A DNA stretch of 64,000 nt from Microbacterium keratanolyticum (GTDB taxonomy: Bacteria > Actinomycetota > Actinomycetes > Actinomycetales > Microbacteriaceae): assembly GCF_016907255.1 (NCBI RefSeq), contig NZ_JAFBBQ010000001.1, positions 1,984,001 through 2,048,000 on the forward strand, read 5' to 3'. A program made the translations under genes and the position numbers. The stretch's first letter is position 1, and each line of letters begins with the position of its first letter. This document shows, piece by piece, positions 7,638-15,969 of the stretch. Below the pieces are notes generated by a model that made no database searches, was not told where the DNA came from, and worked only from the letters and a program-made list of their open reading frames with translations.

Positions 7638-8444
7638 CTAGAGCGAAGTGTGAGGTTCAAGCAGCGAGGGCGCGGCGCCCAGCAGGGTGCGCGTGTACTC
7701 GTCGGAGGGGTTGTCGAAGACCTGGGCTGCGTCGCCGAACTCGACGACGCGACCCTTGTTCATGACGGCGATCTCATCCGACAGGTAGCGCACCGTCTGG
7801 ATGTCGTGCGAGATGAACACCATGCCGAGACCCAGCTGCTCCTTGAGGTCGGTGAGCAGGTTGAGGATCTGCGCACGCACCGACACATCGAGGGCGGAGG
7901 TGGGCTCATCGGCGATGATCACCTGCGGATCCAGCACCAGGGCGCGGGCGATCGCCACACGCTGGCGCTGACCGCCGGAGAGCTGACCGGGCAGCGCATC
8001 CAGAGCGGATGCCGGCAGCCCGACCATTCCGATGAGGTCGCGCACCTTGCGCTGGCGGCTCGCCGGTGTGCCGAGGTGGTGCACCTGCATCGGGTCGATG
8101 AGAGCATCGCGCACCGTCATGCGGGCATTGAGCGCCGTGGCGGGGTCCTGGAACACGACCGAGAGGATGCGCCCGAGACGCTTGCGCACCGACGGCGTGA
8201 AGGACCGCACGGATTCGCCGTCGAAGACGACCTCGCCGCTCGTGGGCTGCTCAAGGCCGATCAGGACCTTCGCCGACGTGGACTTACCCGAGCCGGACTC
8301 GCCCACGATGCCGAGCGTCTGTCCCCGCTTCACGGTGAGGGAGACACCGGCGAGCGCGTCGACGTAGTTGCGCTGGAACAGGGACGAGTTGCGCGTCTTG
8401 TAGCGGACGTGCACATCCTTCAGCTCGATGACTGCATCGCTCAT
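7638..8444 (-). CDS. sialic-acid/oligopeptide-type ABC transporter ATPase
   Basis: 268 residues, one ABC ATPase domain of the OppF/DppF class: Walker A G-E-S-G-S-G-K-S-T at 48-56, signature L-S-G-G-Q-R-Q-R-V-A-I-A, Walker B V-I-I-A-D-E-P, and the oligopeptide-type C-terminal R-T-L-L-G-A-A-P tail. The operon position next to nanA makes it the second ATPase of a sialic-acid importer like Haemophilus ducreyi Sat or Corynebacterium glutamicum Sia; that substrate is inferred from context. Its ATG overlaps the stop of the fused permease-ATPase by four bases. Confidence 0.9.
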   Translation of the reverse strand: MSDAVIELKDVHVRYKTRNSSLFQRNYVDALAGVSLTVKRGQTLGIVGESGSGKSTSAKVLIGLEQPTSGEVVFDGESVRSFTPSVRKRLGRILSVVFQDPATALNARMTVRDALIDPMQVHHLGTPASRQRKVRDLIGMVGLPASALDALPGQLSGGQRQRVAIARALVLDPQVIIADEPTSALDVSVRAQILNLLTDLKEQLGLGMVFISHDIQTVRYLSDEIAVMNKGRVVEFGDAAQVFDNPSDEYTRTLLGAAPSLLEPHTSL

Positions 8445-10495
8445 CGTCCGGCCCCGATCGCTTCGACGGGCGCATCGTCGGGATGCGCGGAGTAATAGTG
8501 TTCAGTGCCCTCGATCTGGCGGCGCACCGGGGTGACACCGCGGTAGCGCGCGGGGTTCGAGGAGCGCGGCGCGAAGCGGTCACCCTCCGGGAAGTCCCGC
8601 GGCGACGGGACGACGCCGGTGACCTGGTGCAGGCGGTCAGAGCCTGCCTCGATCGACAGCACGGCGCCCAGCAGGCCCTGCGTGTACTCGTGGACGGGCT
8701 GGGTGAGCACCTCTCGGGTCGTGCCCTGCTCGACGACCTGCCCCGCGTACATCACGGTGATGCGGTGGGTCAGCTCGGCGACGAGTGCCAGGTCGTGCGA
8801 GACGAAGATCATCGCGAAGCCGAGCTCGCGCTGCAGACGCATGAGCAGTTCGACGACCTGCGCCTGCACTGTCACGTCGAGCGCTGTGGTGGGCTCGTCG
8901 GCGATGACCAGTCGCGGATTGCGGGTGAGCGCCATGGCGATCAGGACGCGCTGGCGCTGTCCGCCGGAGAGTTCGTGCGGGTACGACGCGAGCGTGCGCT
9001 TCGGGTCGAGGCCCACGAGCTCCAGCAGTTCCTCTGCGGTGCGGGTGCCGCCGCGCGAGGTGAGCTGCTTCATCTGCGAGCGGATGAGCATGGCCGGGTT
9101 CAGGGAGCTGAGTGCGTCCTGGTAGATCATCGCGATGTCGTGGCCGCGCAGCGCGTTGCGCTCGCTCGCCGACATCGTGAGCAGATCCTTGCCGTCGTAG
9201 AGGATGCGGCCGGTGACCTTGGCCTTCGGGTCCAGCAGGCCCATGATCGCGAGCGAGGTGATCGACTTTCCGCAGCCGGACTCGCCCACGAGCGACATGG
9301 TCTCGCCGGGGCGCACCGTGAAGCTGACATGGTCGACGACGTTCACATCGCCGTGACGCGGGAACGCGATCGACAGGTCCTGGACCTCGAGCAGCGGTGC
9401 GGCGTCACCCGTGTAGACCATGCGGTCAGTGCGCTGCAGCTCGCGCTCACGCAGCTGCGCGAGACGCTCCTCGAGCGGAACCGTCGAGGTCTGCGGCACG
9501 AGGATGTCGCGCACGCCGTCGGGAACGGTGACGTTGACGCTCGTGTCGATCGTGGTGATCACGTTCGTCGCGTCGGGGCCCGCCATCGCGGTCTCGAGGT
9601 CGTGCGTGGACTCTTCCGTGTTGGCCGCATCCGCCGTCACCCGACGTGCACGCGGGGAGACCATCGCGTCCGTCATGCTCTCCGAGAGGATGTTCAGGGC
9701 GAGCACCGTGAGCAGGATCAGCAGACCCGGGAAGAACGTCGCCCACCAGGCGCCGCTCATCACGAGGTTGCGACCGGCGGCGATCACGTTGCCCCACGAG
9801 GGCTCCGGGTCCGGAACACCGGCTTGGATGAACGACAGCGATGCCTCGAAGACGATCGCATCTGCGACCAGCACCGTCGTGAAAACCAGCACGGGGGCGA
9901 TCGAGTTGCGCACGACGTGCTTGATGATGATGCGCGGCGTGGATGCGCCCATCACTCGGACGGCGGAGACGTAGTCCTCGCCGTACTGGTCGAGGATGTT
10001 CGCACGCACCACACGCGTCAGCTGCGGCGTGTACAGGAAGGCGATCGTGAGCACGAGCACCGGCAGGGACTGCCCGAAGACGGCCACGAAGACGGCGGCG
10101 AGGGCGATGCCGGGGAACGACATCACGATGTCGAGCACGCGCATCACGGTCTCGGAGATCCACTTGGGAGCGGTCGCTGCGATCGTGCCGAGCACCGCGG
10201 CGGCGGCGAGGGCGACGAGGGTCGCGCCCAGGCCGATCACGAGCGAGTAGCGGGCGCCGAACAGCAGGCGAGACAGGATGTCGCGACCCTGGCGGTCGGT
10301 CCCGAACCAGTGCTCGGGGCTTGGGGGCTGCACGGGCGCGCCGGAGGCGAGCGGGTCGTAGGGGCTGATCAGCGGCGCGAAGATCGCGGCCAGGGCGATC
10401 AGTGCGACGACGGCGAGGCCGACCTTCGCGCTGATGCTGAGTCCACCCAGGCGCAGGCCCGGGACGGAGAGGCGTTCTGTCAGTTTGCGTCGCAT
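8441..10495 (-). CDS. fused ABC permease (OppC-like) and ATPase (OppD-like)
   Basis: 684 residues holding two proteins in one chain. Residues 1-280 are an OppC/DppC permease with the H-W-F-G-T-D-x-x-G-R-D-I-L-S-R entry motif and about six membrane spans. Residues 281-365 form a polar linker. Residues 368-684 are an OppD-type ATPase with Walker A G-E-S-G-C-G-K-S at 404-411, signature L-S-G-G-Q-R-Q-R-V, L-V-I-A-D-E-P-T and the oligopeptide C-terminal extension. The same permease-ATPase fusion occurs in known sialic-acid importers (C. glutamicum SiaG), which supports the assignment. One base separates its start from the stop of the upstream permease. Confidence 0.93.
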   Translation of the reverse strand: MRRKLTERLSVPGLRLGGLSISAKVGLAVVALIALAAIFAPLISPYDPLASGAPVQPPSPEHWFGTDRQGRDILSRLLFGARYSLVIGLGATLVALAAAAVLGTIAATAPKWISETVMRVLDIVMSFPGIALAAVFVAVFGQSLPVLVLTIAFLYTPQLTRVVRANILDQYGEDYVSAVRVMGASTPRIIIKHVVRNSIAPVLVFTTVLVADAIVFEASLSFIQAGVPDPEPSWGNVIAAGRNLVMSGAWWATFFPGLLILLTVLALNILSESMTDAMVSPRARRVTADAANTEESTHDLETAMAGPDATNVITTIDTSVNVTVPDGVRDILVPQTSTVPLEERLAQLRERELQRTDRMVYTGDAAPLLEVQDLSIAFPRHGDVNVVDHVSFTVRPGETMSLVGESGCGKSITSLAIMGLLDPKAKVTGRILYDGKDLLTMSASERNALRGHDIAMIYQDALSSLNPAMLIRSQMKQLTSRGGTRTAEELLELVGLDPKRTLASYPHELSGGQRQRVLIAMALTRNPRLVIADEPTTALDVTVQAQVVELLMRLQRELGFAMIFVSHDLALVAELTHRITVMYAGQVVEQGTTREVLTQPVHEYTQGLLGAVLSIEAGSDRLHQVTGVVPSPRDFPEGDRFAPRSSNPARYRGVTPVRRQIEGTEHYYSAHPDDAPVEAIGAGR

Positions 10496-10496
10496 G

Positions 10497-11453
10497 TCAC
10501 ACCGACCGGATTCGGGGGTTGATGAGGACGTACAGGAGGTCGACGATGATGTTGATGACCACGAAGGCCATCGCGACCGCGAGCGTCACGCCCTGCACGA
10601 GGTTGGGTTCGTTGTTGGTGACGCCGTTGAGGATCAGCGTTCCCATGCCCGGGAGGGCGAAGATGATCTCGATCACGACGGCGCCGCCGAGCAGGTAGCC
10701 GACGCGCAGACCCAGCACCGTCACGGGGGTGATCAGGGCGTTGCGCAGCACGTTGCGGCCGACGACGACGCGGCGGGGGATGCCGAAGCCGAGCGCGGTG
10801 CGCACGTAGTCGCGATCGAGTTCCTCGACCATGGCGGTGCGGACGACGCGCGAGAGCTGGCCGATCACGGGGACGGCGAGGGCGAGAGCGGGCAGCGTCA
10901 TTCGGGCGAGCCAGCCGGCGGGATCTTCGCTGAATTCAGGGAGCTTGCCGGAGGAGGGGAGCAGCCCCAGCTGCAGGGTCACCAGCTGGATGAGCAGGAT
11001 CGCAAGCCAGAACGAAGGCGTCGACAGCGACGCGATCGAGACGATGCGGATGACCTGGTCGGGCCAGCGGTCACGGTAGACAGCGGCCACGATGCCGAGG
11101 ATGGCGGCGCCGATGACGGCGATGATCAGGCCGAGGAACGTGAGCTGGAGGGTGATCGGGAACGCGCGGGCGACCTCGTCGATCACGGGGAGCTGACGGG
11201 CAGAGTAGGTTCCGAGATCTCCCTGGAGCAGGCCGAGGAGGAAGCTGAAGTAGCGCACCAGCAGCGGATCATTGAGACCGTGGGCTTCGCGGTACGCCTC
11301 GCGGCTCTCCAGCGATGCGCCTTCGCCGAGCGCGGTGAGTGCCGGGTCGACCGGCGAGAACGACATCACGACGAACACGAGGAACGTGATGCCGAGGATC
11401 ATCAGAGGCAGCTGCAGGAGTCTGCGTCCGATGAGGCTGAGCGTGTTGGACAC
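10497..11453 (-). CDS. ABC transporter permease (OppB-like)
   Basis: 318 residues with six predicted membrane helices. The N-terminal R-R-L-L-Q-L-P-L-M-I-L-G-I-T-F-L segment and the cytoplasmic loop E-L-D-R-D-Y-V-R-T-A-L-G-F-G are typical of OppB/DppB permeases. It pairs with the permease half of the next gene to form the channel of the proposed sialic-acid importer. It follows the binding-protein gene after a 65-base gap, the largest within this operon, which may set the higher expression of the binding protein. Confidence 0.9.
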   Translation of the reverse strand: MSNTLSLIGRRLLQLPLMILGITFLVFVVMSFSPVDPALTALGEGASLESREAYREAHGLNDPLLVRYFSFLLGLLQGDLGTYSARQLPVIDEVARAFPITLQLTFLGLIIAVIGAAILGIVAAVYRDRWPDQVIRIVSIASLSTPSFWLAILLIQLVTLQLGLLPSSGKLPEFSEDPAGWLARMTLPALALAVPVIGQLSRVVRTAMVEELDRDYVRTALGFGIPRRVVVGRNVLRNALITPVTVLGLRVGYLLGGAVVIEIIFALPGMGTLILNGVTNNEPNLVQGVTLAVAMAFVVINIIVDLLYVLINPRIRSV

Positions 11454-11518
11454 GAGGTCGGGCCTTCCTGGGGAGGAAGCCGGGGGCGCGGACAGGGATC
11501 CGCGCCCCCGGCAGGGGA

Positions 11519-13120
11519 CTACTTGGCGGCTACGCCGACGTCCAGGAACGAGAGTCCCGTGGTCGGAACCGGAGCGAAGCCGACAAGGCTGTCAGCGTCC
11601 CAGCCGGTGGGCAGCTTGCGGTGGAACAGCGGGTACAGCGGAACCTCGTCGGAGAGGAGGTCGAATGCCTCGTTCCACGACTTCTGCTGTGCGTCGCCGG
11701 TCTCGCGAACCGCGGCGTCCATCAGGGAGGTCAGCTCTGCGTACTCGGCGCTGTCTGCCCAGTTGTAGCGGGTGTTGGGCCACACGTTGTCGCCGTACCA
11801 CCAGCGCATCAGCACGTCGGGGTCGTTGCCGAAGACCGAGGGGTCACCGGGGGCGACCATGACCTGGTAGTCACCGGCGTCGACCTTCGTGTACTGCGCA
11901 CCGGACTGGCCGATGTCGAGCGTGGTGTTGATGCCGACAGCATCCAGCGACTCCTTGATGAGCGGAGCAACCTCGCGCACCCAGCCGGTGTCGGTCGTGA
12001 GAAGCGTGAGGTCCATGCCGTCGACGCCCGCTTCCTTCAGCAGCGCTTCAGCCTTCTTCGGGTCGTAGGTGTAGACCGTCGATGCCTCGTTGTAGTTCGG
12101 GTGCGACTTCGGGAGGAACGACGTGGCTGCCTCAGCGTTGCCGAGCAGGCCGGTGCCGAGGATCTTCTCCATGTCCAGTGCGTAGAAGAGCGCCTGGCGC
12201 ACACGCACGTCGTCGAAGGGGGCCATCTTCGTGTTGAACATCATGAAGAGCAGGCCGAAGGACTGCACGCTCTCGACATCTGCGGTCGCGGCGAGGCCGT
12301 CGACGTCGATGTAGGGCACGTCTTCCATGGCCTGGATGGTGCCGCTCGACAGCGCCGTGACGCGAGCTGCGGCATCCGAGAGCAGGTTCCAGTTCATGCC
12401 GGCTGCGAGCGCGGGGCGCGGACCGGTGTAGTCGTCGAAGCGCTCGAAGACGATCTTGTCGTCAGGAACAGCCGAGACGAGCGAGTACGGGCCGGTGCCG
12501 ATCGGCTGCGAGCCGAAGGCCTCAGCTCCTGCCTCGACGACGGCCTTGGGGACGATCTTGACGACGCCGAGGCGCTCGTTGACGAGCGAGAACGGGTAGT
12601 CGGTGGTGATGCGCACGGTGTCTTCGTCAACGGCGGTGACGGTGTCGACGAAGTCGATGAAGCTCGTGAACAGACTGTTGTTCGCCGGGTCGAGGACGCG
12701 CTCGTAGCTGTAGACGACGTCTTCGGAGGTCACCGGGTCGCCGTTGTGGAAGACGGCGCCGTCGCGGAGGGTGACCTCGTAGGTGGTGTCGTCGATCTTC
12801 TCGGGCATTTCGGCGGCCAGTGCGGCGTAGGGCTCGCGGGTCACGGGGTCGAGGTCGACCAGACCTTCGAAGACGTGCCAGTTGACGGCCTGCGTGACAG
12901 CGCCCGAGGCGAGCATCGGGTCGAAGCTGCCGCTCAGCGAGTAGGAGATACCCGCTTCGATGATGGCGTCTTTGTCGATTTCTGCTGCTGCGCTGCCACC
13001 GTCGGCAGGCTTCTCGGCGGCGGGTGCGCCACAGCCGGCAAGTGCGACCGCGGCGGCAACGGTGCCAGCCAGCGCGATCGCGATACGTCCCGCGCCTCGG
13101 CGGGAAGTGTTGCGGTACAT
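11519..13120 (-). CDS. solute-binding lipoprotein of sialic-acid importer (family 5)
   Basis: 533 residues. A twin-basic N-terminus and hydrophobic stretch end in the lipobox L-A-G-C with Cys30 as lipid anchor. The rest is a family-5 extracellular solute-binding protein (peptide/nickel type), with D-P-V-T-R-E-P, V-F-H-N-G-D-P-V-T-S-E-D-V and V-R-Q-A-L-F-Y-A-L-D as hallmarks. It is the first gene of the operon. The ATG at 13120 has a GGAG site about eight bases ahead, so the 25-residue frame extension is rejected. The family normally binds peptides; sialic acid is inferred from the downstream nanAKE genes. Confidence 0.9.
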   Translation of the reverse strand: MYRNTSRRGAGRIAIALAGTVAAAVALAGCGAPAAEKPADGGSAAAEIDKDAIIEAGISYSLSGSFDPMLASGAVTQAVNWHVFEGLVDLDPVTREPYAALAAEMPEKIDDTTYEVTLRDGAVFHNGDPVTSEDVVYSYERVLDPANNSLFTSFIDFVDTVTAVDEDTVRITTDYPFSLVNERLGVVKIVPKAVVEAGAEAFGSQPIGTGPYSLVSAVPDDKIVFERFDDYTGPRPALAAGMNWNLLSDAAARVTALSSGTIQAMEDVPYIDVDGLAATADVESVQSFGLLFMMFNTKMAPFDDVRVRQALFYALDMEKILGTGLLGNAEAATSFLPKSHPNYNEASTVYTYDPKKAEALLKEAGVDGMDLTLLTTDTGWVREVAPLIKESLDAVGINTTLDIGQSGAQYTKVDAGDYQVMVAPGDPSVFGNDPDVLMRWWYGDNVWPNTRYNWADSAEYAELTSLMDAAVRETGDAQQKSWNEAFDLLSDEVPLYPLFHRKLPTGWDADSLVGFAPVPTTGLSFLDVGVAAK

Positions 13121-13151
13121 GTGTACTCCAGTTGGGTGTGGGGAGAACTTC

Positions 13152-13180
13152 TTGAAGACATCAGATGTCTGACGTAATAT
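13152..13180 (+). promoter_or_regulatory. promoter of GntR regulator gene
   Basis: The -35 box TTGAAG (13152-13157) and -10 box TAATAT (13175-13180) are separated by the ideal 17 bases. The spacer is almost filled by the palindrome at 13156-13170, so a bound repressor would block polymerase. It drives the regulator gene. Confidence 0.75.
13156..13172. promoter_or_regulatory. palindromic operator, likely for the adjacent GntR/FCD regulator
   Basis: A perfect inverted repeat AGACATC-A-GATGTCT occupies 13156-13170. A second, shorter symmetric reading, TCAGA-TG-TCTGA, covers 13161-13172. FadR/FCD-type GntR proteins bind short palindromes of this size. It lies inside the spacer of the rightward promoter and just downstream of the -10 box of the leftward one, so one bound dimer could repress both the regulator and the sialic-acid operon. 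Confidence 0.7.
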
Positions 13181-13205
13181 AAACATGTGGATCAAGAATT
13201 CACAA
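13177..13205 (-). promoter_or_regulatory. promoter of sialic-acid operon
   Basis: On the minus strand, -35 TTGTGA (13200-13205) and -10 TTATAT (13177-13182) have a 17-base spacer. The -10 box overlaps the TAATAT of the opposing promoter, so the two promoters are face to back over the same AT-rich patch. Transcription would begin near 13170, inside the operator, leaving a leader of roughly 50 bases with a ribosome site. Confidence 0.7.
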
Positions 13206-13212
13206 GAGTGGG

Positions 13213-13974
13213 ATGATCATGCCAAGCACATCGATACAGGAGCGAGATTTCGTGAGAACCACGGGACCGGGGCGTCAGGCCCGCATGCGTCGATCCACGA
13301 CGGCGGATCAGATCAAGCAGTTGATCCTTACGCGCGGGCTCCGCCCGGGCGATCCGCTGCCGACGGAGGCTGAGCTCTGCGACATCCTCGAGGTGTCTCG
13401 TTCCTCTGTCCGCGAAGCGATCCGTACGCTCTCCACGTTGGACATCGTCGATGTGCGCCATGGCCACGGCACCTATGTCGGCGCCATGTCGCTGGATCCC
13501 ATGGTGGAGGCGCTCGTCTTCCGCGGCGTTCTCGCGCCCGAGGGGTCTCTCAACGCACTGCGTGAGGTCGTCGAGGTGCGCCTCGCCCTCGACCTCGCCA
13601 TGGCTGACCGTGTCGTCGCTGCCGTCAGCGCTGCGAGCGCAGATGATCTGAACGAGCTGGCGGCCCTCGTCGACGAGATGGTCGACAACGCCGGCCGCGG
13701 TGAGAACTTCCTCGACGCGGATCGCGCCTTCCACACGAAGCTGTTCGCGGAGGCGTCCAATCACCTCGCGACGCAGCTCGTCGGAGCGTTCTGGGATGTG
13801 CACACCGCGGTCCTCCCGCAGCTCGGCATCGCTCCGCCTGCCGACATCCAGCTCACTGCCAAGGCGCACGGTGACATGCTCGACGCGGCGCGGAGCGGCG
13901 ACATCGATGCGTATCGGCGCGCGGTGATCGAGCATTACCAGCCGCTGCAGCGGGTTCTCGCTCAGGCGGGCTGA
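13213..13974 (+). CDS. GntR-family (FCD) regulator, NanR-like
   Basis: 253 residues. A winged helix at about 25-90 carries the GntR signature L-P-T-E-A-E-L-C-D-I-L-E-V-S-R-S-S-V-R-E-A-I-R-T-L and the wing G-H-G-T-Y-V-G. The C-terminal all-helical FCD domain keeps the metal-binding set: Asp/His in A-D-R-A-F-H, His in K-A-H-G-D and His in I-E-H-Y. It is divergent from the sialic-acid operon and by context senses a pathway intermediate, as NanR does in C. glutamicum. ATG 13213, ATG 13219 or GTG 13252 could be the start; GTG 13252 has the best ribosome site (CAGGAG, nine bases away). Confidence 0.88.
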   Translation: MIMPSTSIQERDFVRTTGPGRQARMRRSTTADQIKQLILTRGLRPGDPLPTEAELCDILEVSRSSVREAIRTLSTLDIVDVRHGHGTYVGAMSLDPMVEALVFRGVLAPEGSLNALREVVEVRLALDLAMADRVVAAVSAASADDLNELAALVDEMVDNAGRGENFLDADRAFHTKLFAEASNHLATQLVGAFWDVHTAVLPQLGIAPPADIQLTAKAHGDMLDAARSGDIDAYRRAVIEHYQPLQRVLAQAG

Positions 13975-13988
13975 CTCGGCGGGCAGGG

Positions 13989-14549
13989 CTACGCGGTTTC
14001 GCTGTCCGTGATGCCCGCGATGATGTGCGCGAGGGCGTACTCGAAGGCGGCGTCGACATCGCCCCCGAGCCGGAAGGCCCCCGCGATCTCCATCGACAGG
14101 AAGCCGGTGGCCCAGGCGGTGAACATGCGAGCGGCGTGCAGAGCTGCTTCGGATTCGCCCACCTTTGCGGCACAGCTGCTGATCACCGGTGCCGCTGCGC
14201 GCTGGAGGGCATCAAGCGGTGCCAGTGGGCTGGACAGCAGGCGAAAGCCCTCGGGGTTCGCGTGACCAAAGCCGCGGAAGGCGACGGCGAGTGATCGCAG
14301 GTCGCCCGTGTGTGGGCTCAGTGCCGATCCGAGGTCGTCGATGACATCCTCGACGATCGCGGTGAGCAGGGCGTCGCGATCGGCGATGCGCTTGTAGAGC
14401 GACGGGGCGCGGACGCCCACATGGTCGGCGACCGCTCGCATCGTGACCCCCGACGGGCCTTCGCGCTCGAGGAGGAAGCGGCCAGCGGCGATGATTTCGC
14501 TCCGTGAGGTGCGGTCGGGGGTGGGCATCGTCGTGCTCCGGCTCTTCAT
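13989..14549 (-). CDS. TetR-family repressor
   Basis: 186 residues. The N-terminal helix-turn-helix (S-R-S-E-I-I-A-A-G-R-F-L-L-E-R-E-G ... A-V-A-D-H-V-G-V-R-A-P-S-L-Y-K-R-I) is a clear TetR domain with the C-terminal ligand-binding half of the WHG/TetR_C type (A-A-R-M-F-T-A-W-A-T-G-F). It is divergent from the hydrolase gene at 14624, across two tandem palindromes that are probably its operators. Either ATG 14549 or ATG 14528 could be used. The ligand is unknown. Confidence 0.9.
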   Translation of the reverse strand: MKSRSTTMPTPDRTSRSEIIAAGRFLLEREGPSGVTMRAVADHVGVRAPSLYKRIADRDALLTAIVEDVIDDLGSALSPHTGDLRSLAVAFRGFGHANPEGFRLLSSPLAPLDALQRAAAPVISSCAAKVGESEAALHAARMFTAWATGFLSMEIAGAFRLGGDVDAAFEYALAHIIAGITDSETA

Positions 14550-14551
14550 CG

Positions 14552-14572
14552 ATGGCTATTGACAGTAGCCAT
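14552..14572. promoter_or_regulatory. TetR operator 1
   Basis: A perfect inverted repeat, ATGGCTA and TAGCCAT, is separated by the seven bases TTGACAG. The spacer itself provides the -35 box of the rightward promoter. The centre is at 14562. Confidence 0.72.
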
Positions 14573-14588
14573 GATAGCTAACTAACGT
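14559..14588 (+). promoter_or_regulatory. promoter of hydrolase gene
   Basis: A consensus -35 TTGACA (14559-14564) is followed after 18 bases by a TAACGT (14583-14588) that could serve as -10. Both boxes fall inside the two operators, the usual layout for TetR repression. The -10 is the weak part of this call. Confidence 0.5.
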
Positions 14589-14594
14589 AGCTAT
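14574..14594. promoter_or_regulatory. TetR operator 2
   Basis: A perfect inverted repeat, ATAGCTA and TAGCTAT, is separated by seven bases, matching operator 1 in arm length, spacer length and core (GCTA-N7-TAGC). The centre at 14584 is 22 bp from that of operator 1, about two helical turns, so two dimers could sit on the same face. Confidence 0.72.
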
Positions 14595-14623
14595 GTCATC
14601 TCCTCGCACTCGGAAAGCTCCTG

Positions 14624-15331
14624 ATGAAACTCGCACCGCACCTGCACCGCCTTGGCAACGACATCGTCGCGTCCTATCTGATCGACCTGCCCGAGGGCGT
14701 CACCCTGATCGACGCAGGGCTGCCGGGGCATTGGAAAGATCTGCACAGTGAACTCGCCGCAATCGGGCGCTCGCTCAGCGACGTGCGCGGAGTCATCCTG
14801 ACCCACGGCGACTCCGACCACATCGGATTCGCTGAACGACTGCGACAGGAGGCCGGGGTCCCCGTGTTCATTCACGCGGCCGACGAGGAGCGCGCCCGCA
14901 CGGGCAGGAAGCCGAAGACGGGCGGCGAGCGGATGGCTCTTGCCGGCGTCGTGTCGTTCTTCACCTACGCCCTCGGCAAGGGAGGTCTCCGTGCGAAGTA
15001 CGTGCAGGAGATGAGCGTCGTCGCCGACGGCGATGTGCTGGATCTCCCCGGCTCCCCGGTGATCGTGGGCATTCCTGGGCATTCCCCGGGCAGCATCGCC
15101 GTGCACGTCCCCGCGGTGGACGCGCTGTTCGTCGGAGATGCGCTCACGACGCGGCACGTGCTGACCGGAGAGCTCGGGCCGCAGGCGGCGCCGTTCACGG
15201 ACGATCCCGCCGGCGCGGATGCATCCCTCGATCGCCTCAAGAACCTCTCGGCATCGTGGGTGCTGCCGGGCCACGGGGAGGCCTGGCAGGGCTCGCCGGC
15301 CGTGCTCGTCGATGCCCTTCGTGCTCGCTAG
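14624..15331 (+). CDS. metallo-beta-lactamase-fold hydrolase
   Basis: 235 residues with the binuclear-metal motif T-H-G-D-S-D-H (His61, Asp63, Asp65, His66), a second His in I-P-G-H-S-P-G-S, Asp in F-V-G-D-A-L and a final His in L-P-G-H-G. These are the ligands of glyoxalase-II-like MBL hydrolases. The substrate is unknown; thioester or lactone hydrolysis are common activities. A GGAAAG ribosome site lies about seven bases before the ATG. Its expression is probably controlled by the divergent TetR protein, which suggests a role in removing a compound that the repressor senses. Confidence 0.88.
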   Translation: MKLAPHLHRLGNDIVASYLIDLPEGVTLIDAGLPGHWKDLHSELAAIGRSLSDVRGVILTHGDSDHIGFAERLRQEAGVPVFIHAADEERARTGRKPKTGGERMALAGVVSFFTYALGKGGLRAKYVQEMSVVADGDVLDLPGSPVIVGIPGHSPGSIAVHVPAVDALFVGDALTTRHVLTGELGPQAAPFTDDPAGADASLDRLKNLSASWVLPGHGEAWQGSPAVLVDALRAR

Positions 15332-15342
15332 CGCGACGGTCT

Positions 15343-15357
15343 CGGGGTTCGACCCCG
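15343..15357. terminator. short hairpin between convergent genes
   Basis: CGGGGT and ACCCCG form a six-base stem with a three-base loop in the 35-base gap between two convergent genes. There is no T-run on either side, as is common in actinobacteria, so it is only a probable terminator. Confidence 0.45.
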
Positions 15358-15366
15358 CGGCGCGCG

Positions 15367-15969
15367 TCAGTGAGACGCGAGTACCTTCGCGGTGTCGCTG
15401 ATCGTGATCTGCGGTGGGTACAGGCCCATGACGTGGAGCGCGGCCGCGTGATTCTCGGCGGTCGATCCCGCGCAGGCATCGGCGGCGACCGTGACGTACG
15501 CCCCGGCATCGGCTGCCGCGAGAGCAGTGGAGATCACGCAGCAGTCGGTGCTGACACCCGCCAGCACGACGTGCGCGCCGTGACCGACGATCGCCGCCAG
15601 CTCGGGCCCCCACTTGCCGAAGGTGGGAAGGTCGAGAGTCGGGTGCGGGCTCAGCGCGGCAGCATCCGGCACCAGCGAGAACAGCGGGTCATCCGCGGGC
15701 TGATCCGCGAACGGCCAGTCCGCGAAGTACGCCCCCCATGACGTTGAGCGATCCGCCGTGGGCATCCATCGCGTCACGAGCACGCGCTCACCGAAGGCCT
15801 CGGCGAGCCGCGTGATCTGAGGCATCGCCGCGGCGAAGAAGGGCGAGCCCCACGCGGAATCCGGGGCCGCGAAGATGTTCTGCGGGTCGATCACGACGAG
15901 CCACGGCTGCGGCGTGGTCGGTTCGGATGCGGCGAGGTTCTTCGCGTTCTCGACGACCGGGTTCGTCAT
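15367..15969 (-). CDS. isochorismatase-family cysteine hydrolase
   Basis: 200 residues with the cysteine-hydrolase triad: Asp28 in V-V-I-D-P-Q, Lys119 in F-G-K-W-G-P-E and Cys144 in G-V-S-T-D-C-C-V. The family includes nicotinamidases, N-carbamoylsarcosine amidase, biuret hydrolase and ureidoacrylate hydrolase. The ATG at 15969 overlaps the stop of an NCS1 (cytosine/purine/hydantoin-type) permease by four bases, so the two are co-expressed and probably share a substrate: the enzyme likely hydrolyses an amide or ureido group of the imported nucleobase derivative. The exact compound cannot be read from sequence. Confidence 0.85.
   Translation of the reverse strand: MTNPVVENAKNLAASEPTTPQPWLVVIDPQNIFAAPDSAWGSPFFAAAMPQITRLAEAFGERVLVTRWMPTADRSTSWGAYFADWPFADQPADDPLFSLVPDAAALSPHPTLDLPTFGKWGPELAAIVGHGAHVVLAGVSTDCCVISTALAAADAGAYVTVAADACAGSTAENHAAALHVMGLYPPQITISDTAKVLASH

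Noticed and set aside
8483..10522. Long open frame antisense to the fused permease-ATPase gene
   Set aside because: It mirrors the minus-strand gene, its translation is rich in His/Arg/Asp with no domain, and it lacks a ribosome site; typical of GC-rich antisense frames.
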